DNA of 64,000 nt from Streptomyces sp. B3I8 (GTDB lineage: Bacteria > Actinomycetota > Actinomycetes > Streptomycetales > Streptomycetaceae), in contig NZ_JAUSYN010000002.1 in the NCBI RefSeq assembly GCF_030816915.1, positions 1,997,501 to 2,061,500 on the forward strand, given 5' to 3'. Shown piece by piece: positions 24,702-33,185 of the stretch. Under the pieces are notes generated by a model that worked only from the letters and a program-made list of their open reading frames with translations, searched no databases and was not told the DNA's origin. A program made the position numbers and the translations under genes. Position 1 is the first letter of the stretch; the number at the start of each line of letters is the position of its first letter.

Positions 24702-26218
24702 GTGGCCCTGCTTTCGCGGTCGGGGTCGTCGTCGGATGCGGGGAGGGAGGCGGATGCGGGCGCGGAACCGGAGACCGTGGCGGGCGCCGGGACCGGGACC
24801 GGCGCGGACACGGAGGCGGGCGCGGCAGCAGCGACCGGGGCGGGCGCGGGGCGTGCCCCGGCCCCCGGCCGGACCGGCGCCGGGCGCGCCGGCGCCCGCG
24901 TGCCGTGCGCGGCGCGGGCCATCGCCTCGCGGTAGTGGGCCACCGTGCCCTCGGCCGCGCGGGCCCAGGTGAAGTGCCGCAGCACGCGCTCGCGGCCGGC
25001 CGCGCCGAGCCGGGCCCGCAGCCCGGGGTCGCCCAGCAGCCGGGCCAGCGCGGTGGCGAGGGCGCCCGCGTCGCCGGGGGGCACCGCCAGGCAGGTCCCG
25101 CCGTCGGGTCCGGCGACCTCCGGGATCGCCCCGCCGGTGGTGGCCACCAGCGGCGTGCCCGTCGCCATGGCCTCCGCGGCCGGCAGCGAGAACCCCTCGT
25201 ACAGCGAGGGCACGCACGCCACTTCGGCCGAGCGCACCAGGTCGACGAGTTCCGCGTCGGAGATGCCCTTGACGAACTCGACGGCGCCCTCGACGCCGTA
25301 CCGCTCCATCGCCTGCGCCACCGGCCCGTCCCCGGGCCGTTTGCCGACGACGACGAGGTGGGCGCCGGGGTGTTCGGTGCGCACCTTGGCCAGCGCCTCG
25401 ACGAGGAACACCAGGCCCTTGAGCGGTACGTCGGCGCTGGAGGTGGTGACGATCCGGCCGGGCACCTTGGCGACGGACGCGTCCGGTGCGAACAGGTCGG
25501 TGTCGGCGCCGATGTGCACGACGTGCACCCGGTCCCGCCGTACTCCGAGATGGTCGACGATCTCCTGCTGGGAGGAGCCGGAGACGGTCAGCACGGACGG
25601 CAGCCGCCGCGCGACCCGCTTCTGCATGCGCGTGAAGCCGTACCAGCGCCGCACCGAGGCACGTCGCTGCCACCCCTCGGCGGCGTCCAGCTCCAACTGC
25701 CGGTCGACGGTGATGGGGTGGTGGATGGTGGTGACCAGTGGCGCGCCGACGTCGCCCAACAGGCCGTAGCCGAGGGTCTGGTTGTCGTGCACGACGTCGA
25801 ACTCGCCGCGCCGGGCGCGCAGATGGCGGCGGGCCCGCAGGGAGAAGGTGAGCGGTTCGGGGAATCCGCCGGTCCACATCGTGCCGACCTCGAGCGCGTC
25901 GATCCAGTCCCGGTACTCCTCCCGCTTCGGAGTGCGGAAGGGGTCGGGCTGGCGGTAGAGGTCGAGGCTGGGAAGTTCGGTGAGGGTCGGCCCGTCGGCC
26001 CCCTCCTCGAACACGTCGAGGACGGGGTAGGGCTGGGCGCCGATGACCTCGACCCGGTGGCCGAGGCGGGCGAGTTCGCGCGAGAGGTGGCGGACGTAGA
26101 CGCCCTGCCCCCCGCAGAACGGGTTGCCCTTGTAGGTGAGGAGCGCGATCCTGAGCGGTCGTCCGGCGTCGGCGGCAGGGCCCGGACGGGAACCCGCCCA
26201 ACTGGCCTCAGCGGTCAC
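24695..26218 (-). CDS. GT4-family glycosyltransferase
   Basis: A 507-residue GT-B glycosyltransferase of family GT4. The acceptor half begins RIALLTYKGNPFCGGQGVYVRHLSRELARLGH, and the donor half contains VPLKGLVFLVEALAKV, EFVKGISDAELVDLVRSAEVACVPSLYEGFSLPAAEAMATGTPLVATTGGAIPEV (EX7E motif). After residue ~440 there is a ~65-residue Ala/Pro/Ser-rich disordered tail. A GTG start before TAEASWAGSRPG was chosen. It is the first gene of a GT / methyltransferase / toroid operon, divergent from the B12-riboswitch operon. The acceptor is unknown; a cell-envelope glycolipid or polysaccharide is likely. Confidence 0.9.
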   Translation of the reverse strand: MTAEASWAGSRPGPAADAGRPLRIALLTYKGNPFCGGQGVYVRHLSRELARLGHRVEVIGAQPYPVLDVFEEGADGPTLTELPSLDLYRQPDPFRTPKREEYRDWIDALEVGTMWTGGFPEPLTFSLRARRHLRARRGEFDVVHDNQTLGYGLLGDVGAPLVTTIHHPITVDRQLELDAAEGWQRRASVRRWYGFTRMQKRVARRLPSVLTVSGSSQQEIVDHLGVRRDRVHVVHIGADTDLFAPDASVAKVPGRIVTTSSADVPLKGLVFLVEALAKVRTEHPGAHLVVVGKRPGDGPVAQAMERYGVEGAVEFVKGISDAELVDLVRSAEVACVPSLYEGFSLPAAEAMATGTPLVATTGGAIPEVAGPDGGTCLAVPPGDAGALATALARLLGDPGLRARLGAAGRERVLRHFTWARAAEGTVAHYREAMARAAHGTRAPARPAPVRPGAGARPAPAPVAAAAPASVSAPVPVPAPATVSGSAPASASLPASDDDPDRESRATC

Positions 26219-26429
26219 TCCGGGCCCCTTCCTGCCTGCTCTTCCCGCGACCCTATGTCGGGACGACAATCCGGAACAAGTGCGGGCTCGACCGATCAAC
26301 AGCCTCCGAATCTACCGGCAGGTAGCTCCGCCGTGAGCGGCGGAGCAGGTGATTCGCGCCACGGCGGCACGGCGTCGTCGGGCCGCCGCCCCGGACCCCG
26401 CCCGGGGCTTGTCATGGTCCGCGGAGGAG

Positions 26430-26590
26430 GCCGGTACAGTGGCCCGGTCGTCATCACGCCCGTACGGGGGAAAGCCGGTGCGAATCCGGCGCTGACCCTT
26501 CCCCAAGCTCTCGACTTCGCTCGAGCAGGGGAGACCCCTATCGTGCGCCGGCCCTCCGGGGCCGGTGAGCCGGAATGCCCCGTACCCGCC
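26430..26590 (+). ncRNA. Cobalamin riboswitch
   Basis: The leader of the ECF operon contains the cobalamin-riboswitch core gggggaaagccggtgcgaat plus ccggcgctgaccc. About 65 nt later gagccggaatgcc resembles a B12 box. GGTAC (26433-26437) can pair with GTACC (26582-26586) to close the aptamer. The region between the core and the B12 box is shorter than in most actinobacterial class I aptamers, so this may be a compact variant. It should repress the downstream uptake genes when cobalamin is plentiful. Confidence 0.85.
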
Positions 26591-26691
26591 GTGACCGGCT
26601 CAGGTGCGTCGGCCGTCGGCCGGCGCGCGACACCGTCGAGGTCTACGGAGTCGAGCCGCCCGGGAGGTCCCGTCCGCCCCGCGCTGCCCGG

Positions 26692-26708
26692 CTCCCCGCA
26701 GGGAGAGG
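26692..26708 (+). promoter_or_regulatory. Hairpin covering the Shine-Dalgarno of the riboswitch-controlled gene
   Basis: CTCCC (26692-26696) can pair with GGGAG (26701-26705), around a CGCA-containing loop, hiding the GGGAGAGG ribosome site ahead of the ATG at 26721. This would suit translational control by the upstream riboswitch. The spacing from the site to the ATG is long. Confidence 0.4.
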
Positions 26709-26720
26709 CACCCGCCGATC

Positions 26721-27929
26721 ATGATTGTCCGCCGCTGCGCCGCGGTACTCGCCGCCGTCGCCGTGATCGGTGCCGCGGCCGCGCCCGCCGTCGCCGCGTC
26801 CCCCTCCCCGTCGTCCTCGACGGCCCTGCCCTCCGGGCTGTTCGGCACCACCGACCCCACCTACGACGGGGTCTGGCGGCAGTCCCTCGCCCTGCTCGCG
26901 CAGGACACGGTGGGCCTGGAGCCCGCCGCGAAGGCCGTGGACTGGCTGACCGGCCAGCAGTGCGCGAACGGCGCGTTCGCCGCGTTCCGCGCGGAGCCGT
27001 CGAAGGCGTGCGACGCCAAGACGATGGTCGACACCAACAGCACCGCCGCCGCCGTGCAGGCCCTCGTCGCCCTCGGCGGGCACGAGGCCGAGGTCGGCAA
27101 GGCGGTGGACTGGCTGAAGGGCGACCGGAACAAGGACGGCGGCTGGGGCTACTCCCCCGGCGGCGCCAGCGACGCCAACTCGACGTCCCTCGTGATCGGG
27201 GCGCTGACCGCGGCCGGCGAGAAGGACCTCGGCCCGGCGTACGACGCCCTGCTCACCTTCTCCCTGCCCTGCGACGGCGCGGGCGCCGGGGCCTTCGCCT
27301 TCCAGCCGGACAAGAAGGGCAGGCTCACCGCCAACGCCGACGCGACCGCTGCCGGTGTCCTCGGCGCGCTCGGCCGGGGCCTCGCCGCATCGGCCGGCCG
27401 GAAGGCCTTTACCTCCTGTTCCGACGGCGGCGACCTCACCCCCTCGCGGGCCGCCGCCCACGGCGCCGCCTTCCTCGCCGGCGCGACGGCGAAGGACGGT
27501 CACCTGGTCTCCGCCCTGCCCGGCTCCACCGATCAGCCGGACTACGGCAACACCGCCGACGCCGTCGTCGCGCTCGCCGCGCAGGGCGGCACCGCACGGG
27601 CCGCGAAGCCGCTCGCCTGGCTGGAGAAGAACTCCGCCGCCTGGGCGAAGCAGAACGGCCCCGCCGCCTACGCCCAGCTGATCTTCGCCGCCCACGCCAC
27701 CGGCACCGACCCGCACGCCTTCGGCGGCCAGGACCTCGTGACGCTCCTGAACGCCACCGGACCCGCCCCGCGGAAGCAGGCGGCGGCCGGGGAGAAGAAG
27801 GCGGCCGACTCCGCCGGGAAGGACGACGACGGCTTCGGCGTCTACTGGTTCGTCGGGGTCTGTCTCGTCGCCGGCATCGGCGCGGGCTTCCTGCTCAGCG
27901 GGCGCCGCAAGGCCGGGCAGGGGTCGTGA
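26721..27929 (+). CDS. Secreted, C-terminally anchored alpha/alpha-barrel protein under B12 control
   Basis: A 402-residue exported protein. Signal peptide ~1-27 (AAVAVIGAAAAPAVAA) is followed by an alpha/alpha barrel with prenyltransferase/squalene-oxidase-like repeats (VDWLTGQQCANGAFAAF, VDWLKGDRNKDGGWGYSPGG, STSLVIGAL, AHGAAFLAGATAKDGHLVSAL). A Lys/Asp-rich linker precedes one C-terminal helix (FGVYWFVGVCLVAGIGAGFLLS) and a basic end. The barrel would face outside. It lies directly behind a cobalamin riboswitch and is coupled to ECF transporter genes, so I infer it binds cobalamin or a corrinoid. The same fold forms the alpha-domain of intrinsic factor and transcobalamin. Confidence 0.85.
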   Translation: MIVRRCAAVLAAVAVIGAAAAPAVAASPSPSSSTALPSGLFGTTDPTYDGVWRQSLALLAQDTVGLEPAAKAVDWLTGQQCANGAFAAFRAEPSKACDAKTMVDTNSTAAAVQALVALGGHEAEVGKAVDWLKGDRNKDGGWGYSPGGASDANSTSLVIGALTAAGEKDLGPAYDALLTFSLPCDGAGAGAFAFQPDKKGRLTANADATAAGVLGALGRGLAASAGRKAFTSCSDGGDLTPSRAAAHGAAFLAGATAKDGHLVSALPGSTDQPDYGNTADAVVALAAQGGTARAAKPLAWLEKNSAAWAKQNGPAAYAQLIFAAHATGTDPHAFGGQDLVTLLNATGPAPRKQAAAGEKKAADSAGKDDDGFGVYWFVGVCLVAGIGAGFLLSGRRKAGQGS

Positions 27930-28591
27930 ACCGCCGCCGTCGCGCCGCCGTCCTGCTGCTGTCGGCGTTCCTGCTGCTCGCGGGCGTCGGACAGGCGCGG
28001 GCCGCCGGGTACCGCTACTGGTCGTTCTGGGAGCGCGACGGCGGCCACTGGACGTACGCCACCCAGGGCCCTTCCCTCGTCCGCCCCTCCGACGGCGACG
28101 TGCAGGGCTTCCGGTTCGCGGTGAGCGAGGACTCCGCCGACGCGACCCGGCCGCGCGGGGCGGCGGACTTCGCGGACATCTGCGCGCGGACTCCCGCGCG
28201 CGAGGGCGCCAAGCGGGTCGCCCTCGTCCTCGACTTCGGTACGGCGTCCGACGCGCCCTCCGGTGAGAAGCCGCCGGCGCGGCGGGTGGCGTGCGCGCGG
28301 GTGGCGCCGGACGCCACGACGTCACAGGCGCTGGCGTCGGTGGCGAAGCCCCTGCGGTACGACACGAACGCCCTGCTGTGCGCGATCTCCGGCTACCCGG
28401 AGAAGGGCTGCGGGGAGCAGGTGCCGGCGGGGGGCGACCGGCCCGCGAAGGGGGCGGGCACGTCGTCCGCCACGGGCGGAGCCGGTGACGGCGGCGGGAG
28501 CGGTCCGTCGGTGGGACTGCTGGCCGGCGGTGCCGTCGTCCTCGTACTGGCCGCGGCGGGGGTCCGGCAGGCCAGGCGCCGTGGCCGGTGA
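27926..28591 (+). CDS. SCO2322-family exported membrane-anchored protein
   Basis: A 221-residue protein with a signal peptide (AAVLLLSAFLLLAGVGQARAA), a ~150-residue extracellular domain and a C-terminal helix (GLLAGGAVVLVLAAAGV) with a basic end. The domain opens GYRYWSFWERDGGHWTYATQ and contains PSDGDVQGFRF; later come ARVAPDATTSQALASV and NALLCAISGYPEKGCGE. These blocks remind me of DUF4430, the beta-domain of intrinsic factor, with segment order apparently permuted. The GTG start overlaps the preceding stop (GTGA). It is always expected with the barrel protein and ECF genes, so a joint role in ligand capture is likely. Confidence 0.8.
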   Translation: MNRRRRAAVLLLSAFLLLAGVGQARAAGYRYWSFWERDGGHWTYATQGPSLVRPSDGDVQGFRFAVSEDSADATRPRGAADFADICARTPAREGAKRVALVLDFGTASDAPSGEKPPARRVACARVAPDATTSQALASVAKPLRYDTNALLCAISGYPEKGCGEQVPAGGDRPAKGAGTSSATGGAGDGGGSGPSVGLLAGGAVVLVLAAAGVRQARRRGR

Positions 28592-29759
28592 ACCCGGCGC
28601 GCGCCGGGCGGGGAGCGGGCTGCACCCCGGTGCCTGGTGGCTGTGGGCCCTCTGTCTGGGGACCGCCGCCACCCGCACCACCAACCCCCTCCTCCTCGCC
28701 CTCCTGCTGACCGTCACCGGCTACGTCGTCGCCACCCACCGCACCTCCTCCCCCTCCTCCCGCTCCTACGCCGTCTTCCTGCGGCTCGGCCTCGCCGTGC
28801 TGCTGGTGCGGCTCGTGTTCGCCGTCGTCCTCGGCTCGCCGATCCCCGGCACGCACACCCTGTGCACGCTCCCCGAAGTCCCGCTCCCGCACTGGGCGCA
28901 GGGCATCCGGCTGGGCGGCCGGGTCACCGCCGAGGGGGTGCTGTTCGCCCTGTACGACGGGCTGAAGCTGGCCACGCTCCTGGTGTGCGTCGGCGCCGCG
29001 AACGCCCTCGCCGATCCGGCCCGCCTGCTGAAGTCCCTGCCCGGCGCGCTGTACGAGGCCGGTGTCGCGGTCGTCGTCGCGCTCACCTTCGCGCCGCACC
29101 TCATCGTGGACGCCCGGCGGCTGCGCGCGGCCCGGCGGCTGCGCGGCCGCCCGGACCGGGGGCTGCGCGGTCTGCTCCAGGTCGCGCTGCCGGTCCTGGA
29201 GGGCGCCCTGGAACGGTCGGTCGCGCTCGCCGCGGCGATGGACGCGCGCGGTTACGGCCGCACCGCCGACGTGCCCGCCCCGGTCCGCCGGACGACCGCC
29301 GCGCTCACCCTCGGCGGTCTGCTCGGCGTGTGCGCGGGCACGTACGGGCTGCTCACCGCGGAGGGCGGCACGTACGGCCTGCCGGTGCTGCTCGTCGGAG
29401 CGGCCGCCGCGCTGGCGGGGCTGTGGCTGGGCGGCCGGCGCTCGCCGCGCACCCGCTACCGCCCGGACACCTGGGGTCCGCGCGCCCTGCTGGTCGCCGG
29501 TTCCGGTGCCGCGGTCGGCGTGGCCCTCACGCTCGCCGCGTCCGCCGACCCGGCCGCCCTGCACCCCGGTGTCGTCCCGCTCGTCGCGCCGACGCTCCCG
29601 CTGTGGCCGGCGGCGGCCGTCCTGCTCGGCCTGCTGCCCGCCCTCGTCGCACCCGCCCCGCCCGTACCCATCAGGCCCGCGGGCTCCCGATCCGCACCCG
29701 GCCGGCCCGCGGGACCCGCCGCCCGCGGACCGGACACCGCCGAGGAGCAGCCGTCGTGA
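28581..29759 (+). CDS. ECF transporter T component (CbiQ-like EcfT)
   Basis: A 392-residue membrane protein with about eight to ten helices. The coupling-helix motifs typical of EcfT are ARRLRAARRLRGR (about 180) and AMDARGYGR (about 225), corresponding to the Ala-Arg-Gly motifs that contact the ATPases. It would link the substrate-binding S protein to the ATPases. Its GTG start lies inside the end of the preceding gene (11-bp overlap), and its stop overlaps the ATPase start as GTGA. The C-terminal Pro/Arg-rich tail is cytoplasmic. Confidence 0.88.
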   Translation: MAGEPGARRAGSGLHPGAWWLWALCLGTAATRTTNPLLLALLLTVTGYVVATHRTSSPSSRSYAVFLRLGLAVLLVRLVFAVVLGSPIPGTHTLCTLPEVPLPHWAQGIRLGGRVTAEGVLFALYDGLKLATLLVCVGAANALADPARLLKSLPGALYEAGVAVVVALTFAPHLIVDARRLRAARRLRGRPDRGLRGLLQVALPVLEGALERSVALAAAMDARGYGRTADVPAPVRRTTAALTLGGLLGVCAGTYGLLTAEGGTYGLPVLLVGAAAALAGLWLGGRRSPRTRYRPDTWGPRALLVAGSGAAVGVALTLAASADPAALHPGVVPLVAPTLPLWPAAAVLLGLLPALVAPAPPVPIRPAGSRSAPGRPAGPAARGPDTAEEQPS

Positions 29760-31459
29760 TCCGCTTCGAGAACGTCTCCGTAACGTACGACGGCGCCGCC
29801 GAACCCGCCGTCCGGGACGTGGACTTCCAGGTTCCGGAGGGTGAACTCGTCCTCCTGGTCGGCCCGTCCGGCGTCGGCAAGTCGACCGTGCTCGGCGCGG
29901 TGAGCGGGCTCGTCCCGCACTTCACCGGCGGCACCCTGCGCGGCCGGGTCACGGTGGCCGGGCGCGACACCCGTACCCACCGGCCGCGCGAACTGGCCGA
30001 CGTCGTCGGCACGGTGGGCCAGGATCCGCTCGCGCACTTCGTCACCGACCTCGTCGAGGACGAACTCGCCTACGGCATGGAGTCGTTGGGCCTGGCCCCG
30101 GCGGTGATGCGGCGACGCGTCGAGGAGACCCTCGATCTGCTCGGTCTCGCGGCGCTGCGGGACCGTCCGATCCCGACGCTCTCCGGCGGGCAGCGGCAGC
30201 GGGTCGCGATCGGCTCCGTCCTCACCCCGCACCCGGAGGTGCTGGTCCTGGACGAGCCGACCTCCGCCCTCGACCCCGCCGCCGCCGAGGAGGTCCTCGC
30301 CGTCCTCCAGCGACTGGTGCACGACCTGGGCACGACCGTGCTGCTGGCCGAGCACCGCCTGGAGCGGGTGGTGCAGTACGCCGACCGGGTCGTGCTGCTG
30401 CCGTCCCCGGGCGCCGCGCCGGTGCTCGGCACTCCTGCGGAGGTGATGGCGCTGTCCCCGGTCGTGCCGCCGGTGGTGGACCTGGGCCGGCTGGCGGGCT
30501 GGTCCCCGCTGCCGCTGACCGTGCGGGACGCGCGGCGCCGGGCAGGAGAACTGCGGGAGCGGCTGGCCGGGCGGGAGCCCGAGGCCGGCGGTCCCCCGCG
30601 CGTGCCCGTCGAAGCCCCCGCTCCGCGCCCGCGGGTGCCGGCGCGCCGGCGGTTCCTGGGCGGACGTGGTCCCGCCGTCCCCGGCACCGCCGGCCACGAC
30701 ACCTCCGGGCCCGCCGCCGAGGTGCACGGCCTCGCCGTCCACCGGGGTCGGGTGCGGGCGCTGCACGGCATCGGCCTCACCGTCGCGGCCGGGGAGACCG
30801 TCGCGCTGATGGGGCGCAACGGCGCCGGGAAGTCCACCCTCCTCGGCACGCTGGTGGGGCTGGTCGAGCCGTCCGCGGGCGAGGTGCGCGTCGGCGGCGC
30901 GGTTCCGCACCGCACCCGGCCCCGCGACCTGGTCCGCCGGGTCGGCCTGGTGCCGCAGGAACCGCGCGACCTGCTGTACTCGGACACGGTCGCCGCCGAG
31001 TGCGCCGCCGCCGACCACGACGCCGGCGCCCCGGCCGGCACCTGCCGTGCTCTGGTCGCCGAACTGCTGCCCGGGGTCACCGACGCCGCCCACCCCCGCG
31101 ACCTCTCCGAGGGGCAGCGGCTCGCCCTCGCGCTCGCCGTCGTCCTGACCGCCCGCCCGCCGCTGCTCCTGCTCGACGAGCCGACCCGGGGCCTGGACTA
31201 CGCGGCCAAGGCCCGCCTGGTCGCGCTGCTGCGCGGTCTGGCCGCCGAGGGGCACGCGATCGTGCTGGCCACGCACGACGTGGAACTCGCCGCCGAACTG
31301 GCCCACCGGGTGGTGCTGCTCGCCGAGGGCGAGGTGATCGCGGACGGTACGACGGCCGAGGTCGTTCTCTCCTCACCGTCCTTCGCACCCCAGGTCACCA
31401 AGATCCTGGCCCCACAGCCGTGGCTCACGGTCGCCCAGGTCCGGGAGGCCCTGCGATGA
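29756..31459 (+). CDS. ECF transporter tandem ATPase (EcfA-EcfA' fusion)
   Basis: A 567-residue protein with two ABC ATPase domains in one chain. Domain 1 (about 1-230) has Walker A GPSGVGKST, signature LSGGQRQRVA and Walker B VLVLDEPTSALDP. Domain 2 (about 320-560) has GRNGAGKST, a diverged signature LSEGQRLALALA and LLLLDEPTRGLDY. A ~90-residue linker joins them. Fusion removes the need for two separate A proteins. It starts with GTG overlapping the T-component stop and ends with ATGA into the S component. Confidence 0.94.
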   Translation: MIRFENVSVTYDGAAEPAVRDVDFQVPEGELVLLVGPSGVGKSTVLGAVSGLVPHFTGGTLRGRVTVAGRDTRTHRPRELADVVGTVGQDPLAHFVTDLVEDELAYGMESLGLAPAVMRRRVEETLDLLGLAALRDRPIPTLSGGQRQRVAIGSVLTPHPEVLVLDEPTSALDPAAAEEVLAVLQRLVHDLGTTVLLAEHRLERVVQYADRVVLLPSPGAAPVLGTPAEVMALSPVVPPVVDLGRLAGWSPLPLTVRDARRRAGELRERLAGREPEAGGPPRVPVEAPAPRPRVPARRRFLGGRGPAVPGTAGHDTSGPAAEVHGLAVHRGRVRALHGIGLTVAAGETVALMGRNGAGKSTLLGTLVGLVEPSAGEVRVGGAVPHRTRPRDLVRRVGLVPQEPRDLLYSDTVAAECAAADHDAGAPAGTCRALVAELLPGVTDAAHPRDLSEGQRLALALAVVLTARPPLLLLDEPTRGLDYAAKARLVALLRGLAAEGHAIVLATHDVELAAELAHRVVLLAEGEVIADGTTAEVVLSSPSFAPQVTKILAPQPWLTVAQVREALR

Positions 31460-32463
31460 CCACGGACCGTACGACCGCGGACGGGACGACCGACCGCCGT
31501 ACGACCGAGGGCCGGACGACCGTCCCCCCTCACGCCCCCGCCCTCCGCGCCCCCGGCCGTCGCCGTCCCCACGCCGTCCGGCTCGGCCCGCGTTCCGTCG
31601 CCGCGCTGGTGCTGGTCGGGGCGGTGGGCGTCGCCGCCTTCGGGTGGCCCTTCCTCGCACCCCCCAAGTCGCAGCTCGGTGCCCACGCGCAGGACGCCCC
31701 CTGGCTGTTCGCGGGGCTGCTGGTGCTGCTGGTCGCGGTGGTAGCGGCGACGATCTCGGAGTCGGGGCTCGGCCCGAAGGCGGTCGCGATGCTCGGCGTG
31801 CTGGCGGCCACCGGCGCGGCGCTGCGTCCGGTCGGCGCGGGCACCGCCGGCATCGAGCCGATGTTCTTCCTGATGGTGCTGAGCGGCCGGGTCCTCGGTC
31901 CGGGCTTCGGCTTCGTCCTCGGCTCGGTCACGATGTTCGCCTCCGCGCTGCTCACCGGCGGGGTGGGCCCCTGGATGCCGTTCCAGATGCTGGCGATGGG
32001 CTGGTTCACGATGGGCGCGGGGCTGCTGCCGGGGGTGACGACGGTTCCCCCGGCGCGCGTCCGGGGAGCCCGGGGGCGGCTGCGCGAGCTGGGCGAACCG
32101 CTGCTGCTCGCCGGCTACGGCTTCCTCGCCGCCTTCGCCTACGGCACGGTCATGAACCTGGCCGGCTGGCCCTTCATGGGTGGTCTCGCCTCCGGCATCG
32201 CCTTCGACCCGCACGCGGCGGTCCCCGCCAATCTGGCCCGGTTCGTCGCCTACTGCGTGGCCACCTCGCTCGGCTGGGACCTGGGCCGGGCCGTGGTCAC
32301 CGCCGTCCTCACCCTCGCCCTCGGCCCCGCGGTGCTGCGCGCGCTGCGCCGGGCCACCCGGCGGGCCGCCTTCGAGACGCCGGTCACGTTCGAGGCCCCG
32401 GAAACGGTTCCGGAGCGTAGGCCGGCGGACGCCCCGCGTCACGACGAGACGGTTGAGCGGTGA
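31456..32463 (+). CDS. ECF transporter S (substrate-binding) component, probably for cobalamin/corrinoid
   Basis: A 335-residue membrane protein. A ~50-residue charged cytoplasmic leader precedes about six to seven helices (ALVLVGAVGVAAFGWPFLAPP, AGLLVLLVAVVAATIS, AVAMLGVLAATGAALRP, GFVLGSVTMFASALLTGGVGPWMPFQML, LLLAGYGFLAAFAYGTVMNLAG, FVAYCVATSLGWDLG). The GVGPWMPFQMLAMGW segment is typical of ECF S proteins of cobalamin-/CbrT-like and related groups. Ligand assignment comes from the upstream riboswitch. ATGA overlap with the ATPase. Last gene of the operon. Confidence 0.85.
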   Translation: MTTDRTTADGTTDRRTTEGRTTVPPHAPALRAPGRRRPHAVRLGPRSVAALVLVGAVGVAAFGWPFLAPPKSQLGAHAQDAPWLFAGLLVLLVAVVAATISESGLGPKAVAMLGVLAATGAALRPVGAGTAGIEPMFFLMVLSGRVLGPGFGFVLGSVTMFASALLTGGVGPWMPFQMLAMGWFTMGAGLLPGVTTVPPARVRGARGRLRELGEPLLLAGYGFLAAFAYGTVMNLAGWPFMGGLASGIAFDPHAAVPANLARFVAYCVATSLGWDLGRAVVTAVLTLALGPAVLRALRRATRRAAFETPVTFEAPETVPERRPADAPRHDETVER

Positions 32464-32771
32464 AGCACCCCACATGACCCACGTCACCTACGATGCGGCG
32501 TCGTAGCGAAAATGGCGTGGCATGGCCACGTCATTACAGGCGCCGACCTGGGGCTTGAGAGCCAGGTCACAGAGCCCGCCCACCCCTCGGATGCGACGAC
32601 AACTAGTAAAAGGGGTGTTTGCGGACGACTCGCCCGGCCTGTTTCTCTGGAGCAGTCGTCAGGCACCGCAGGGCCCCACCGGCCCCGGAGCCCGGCACAC
32701 GATCCGCCCCACGCCCCGCGTGGTCGGCGTGTGCCACGACGGCCTCCACGTCCCCGAAGAAAAGGTTCCTC
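32464..32771. other. Intergenic region with two small hairpins
   Basis: This 308-bp non-coding stretch follows the ECF operon. CGTGGCATGGCCACG (32516-32530) is a 6-bp dyad, and GACCTGG (32545-32551) pairs with CCAGGTC (32562-32568). They probably end the ECF transcript. A less G/C-rich segment (acaactagtaaaaggggtg) follows at ~32600, likely near the promoter and long 5' leader of the next gene. I see no recognisable riboswitch here. Confidence 0.5.
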
Positions 32772-33179
32772 GTGACCGTCACCCTGCTCCGCCGTATCGC
32801 TTCCCCGAAGAAGGCCCTCACCGGTGTCGCCCTGGCCGCCGCCACCGCCGGCATGGCGATGACCGCCGCCCCGGCGCACGCCGCGACCTCCTCCGGTGCG
32901 CAGACGATCGCCCACCAGATGATCCCGGACGCCGCCCAGTACGCCGCGTTCAGCAACATCGTCTCGCACGAGAGCGGCTGGAACGTCAGCGCGACCAATG
33001 CCTCCTCCGGTGCGTACGGCCTGGTCCAGGCGCTGCCCGGTTCGAAGATGGCGTCCGCCGGTCCCGACTGGAAGACCAACCCGGCCACCCAGATCAGGTG
33101 GGGCCTGGACTACATGAACTCCCGCTACGGCAGCCCGGTCGGCGCCTGGAACTTCTGGCAGACCCACCACTGGTACTGA
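32772..33179 (+). CDS. Small secreted lysozyme/transglycosylase-like protein
   Basis: A 135-residue secreted protein. The signal peptide (LTGVALAAATAGMAMTAAPAHA, cleavage about residue 39) leads to a ~95-residue domain. It contains NIVSHESGWNVSATNASSGAYGLVQALPGSKMASAGPDW, WGLDYMNSRYGS and ending WNFWQTHHWY. This is the compact SLT/goose-lysozyme-like fold of aggregation-promoting-factor-type proteins, with Glu in SHESGW as probable acid. It would cut peptidoglycan glycan strands. GTG start after AAAGG. A ~180-nt leader precedes it. Three hairpins follow the stop. Confidence 0.88.
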   Translation: MTVTLLRRIASPKKALTGVALAAATAGMAMTAAPAHAATSSGAQTIAHQMIPDAAQYAAFSNIVSHESGWNVSATNASSGAYGLVQALPGSKMASAGPDWKTNPATQIRWGLDYMNSRYGSPVGAWNFWQTHHWY

Positions 33180-33185
33180 TCGGCG

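Noticed and set aside
24509..27900. A long plus-strand frame running from the GT operon into the B12 operon
   Set aside because: It covers antisense of the GT gene and the riboswitch leader. Only the last ~220 codons (SCO2322-like gene) are real, starting at 27926.
32464..32771. c-di-AMP (ydaO) riboswitch before the lysozyme-like gene
   Set aside because: Such genes in Streptomyces often have this element, but I cannot find its conserved core sequence here. A covariance-model search would settle it.
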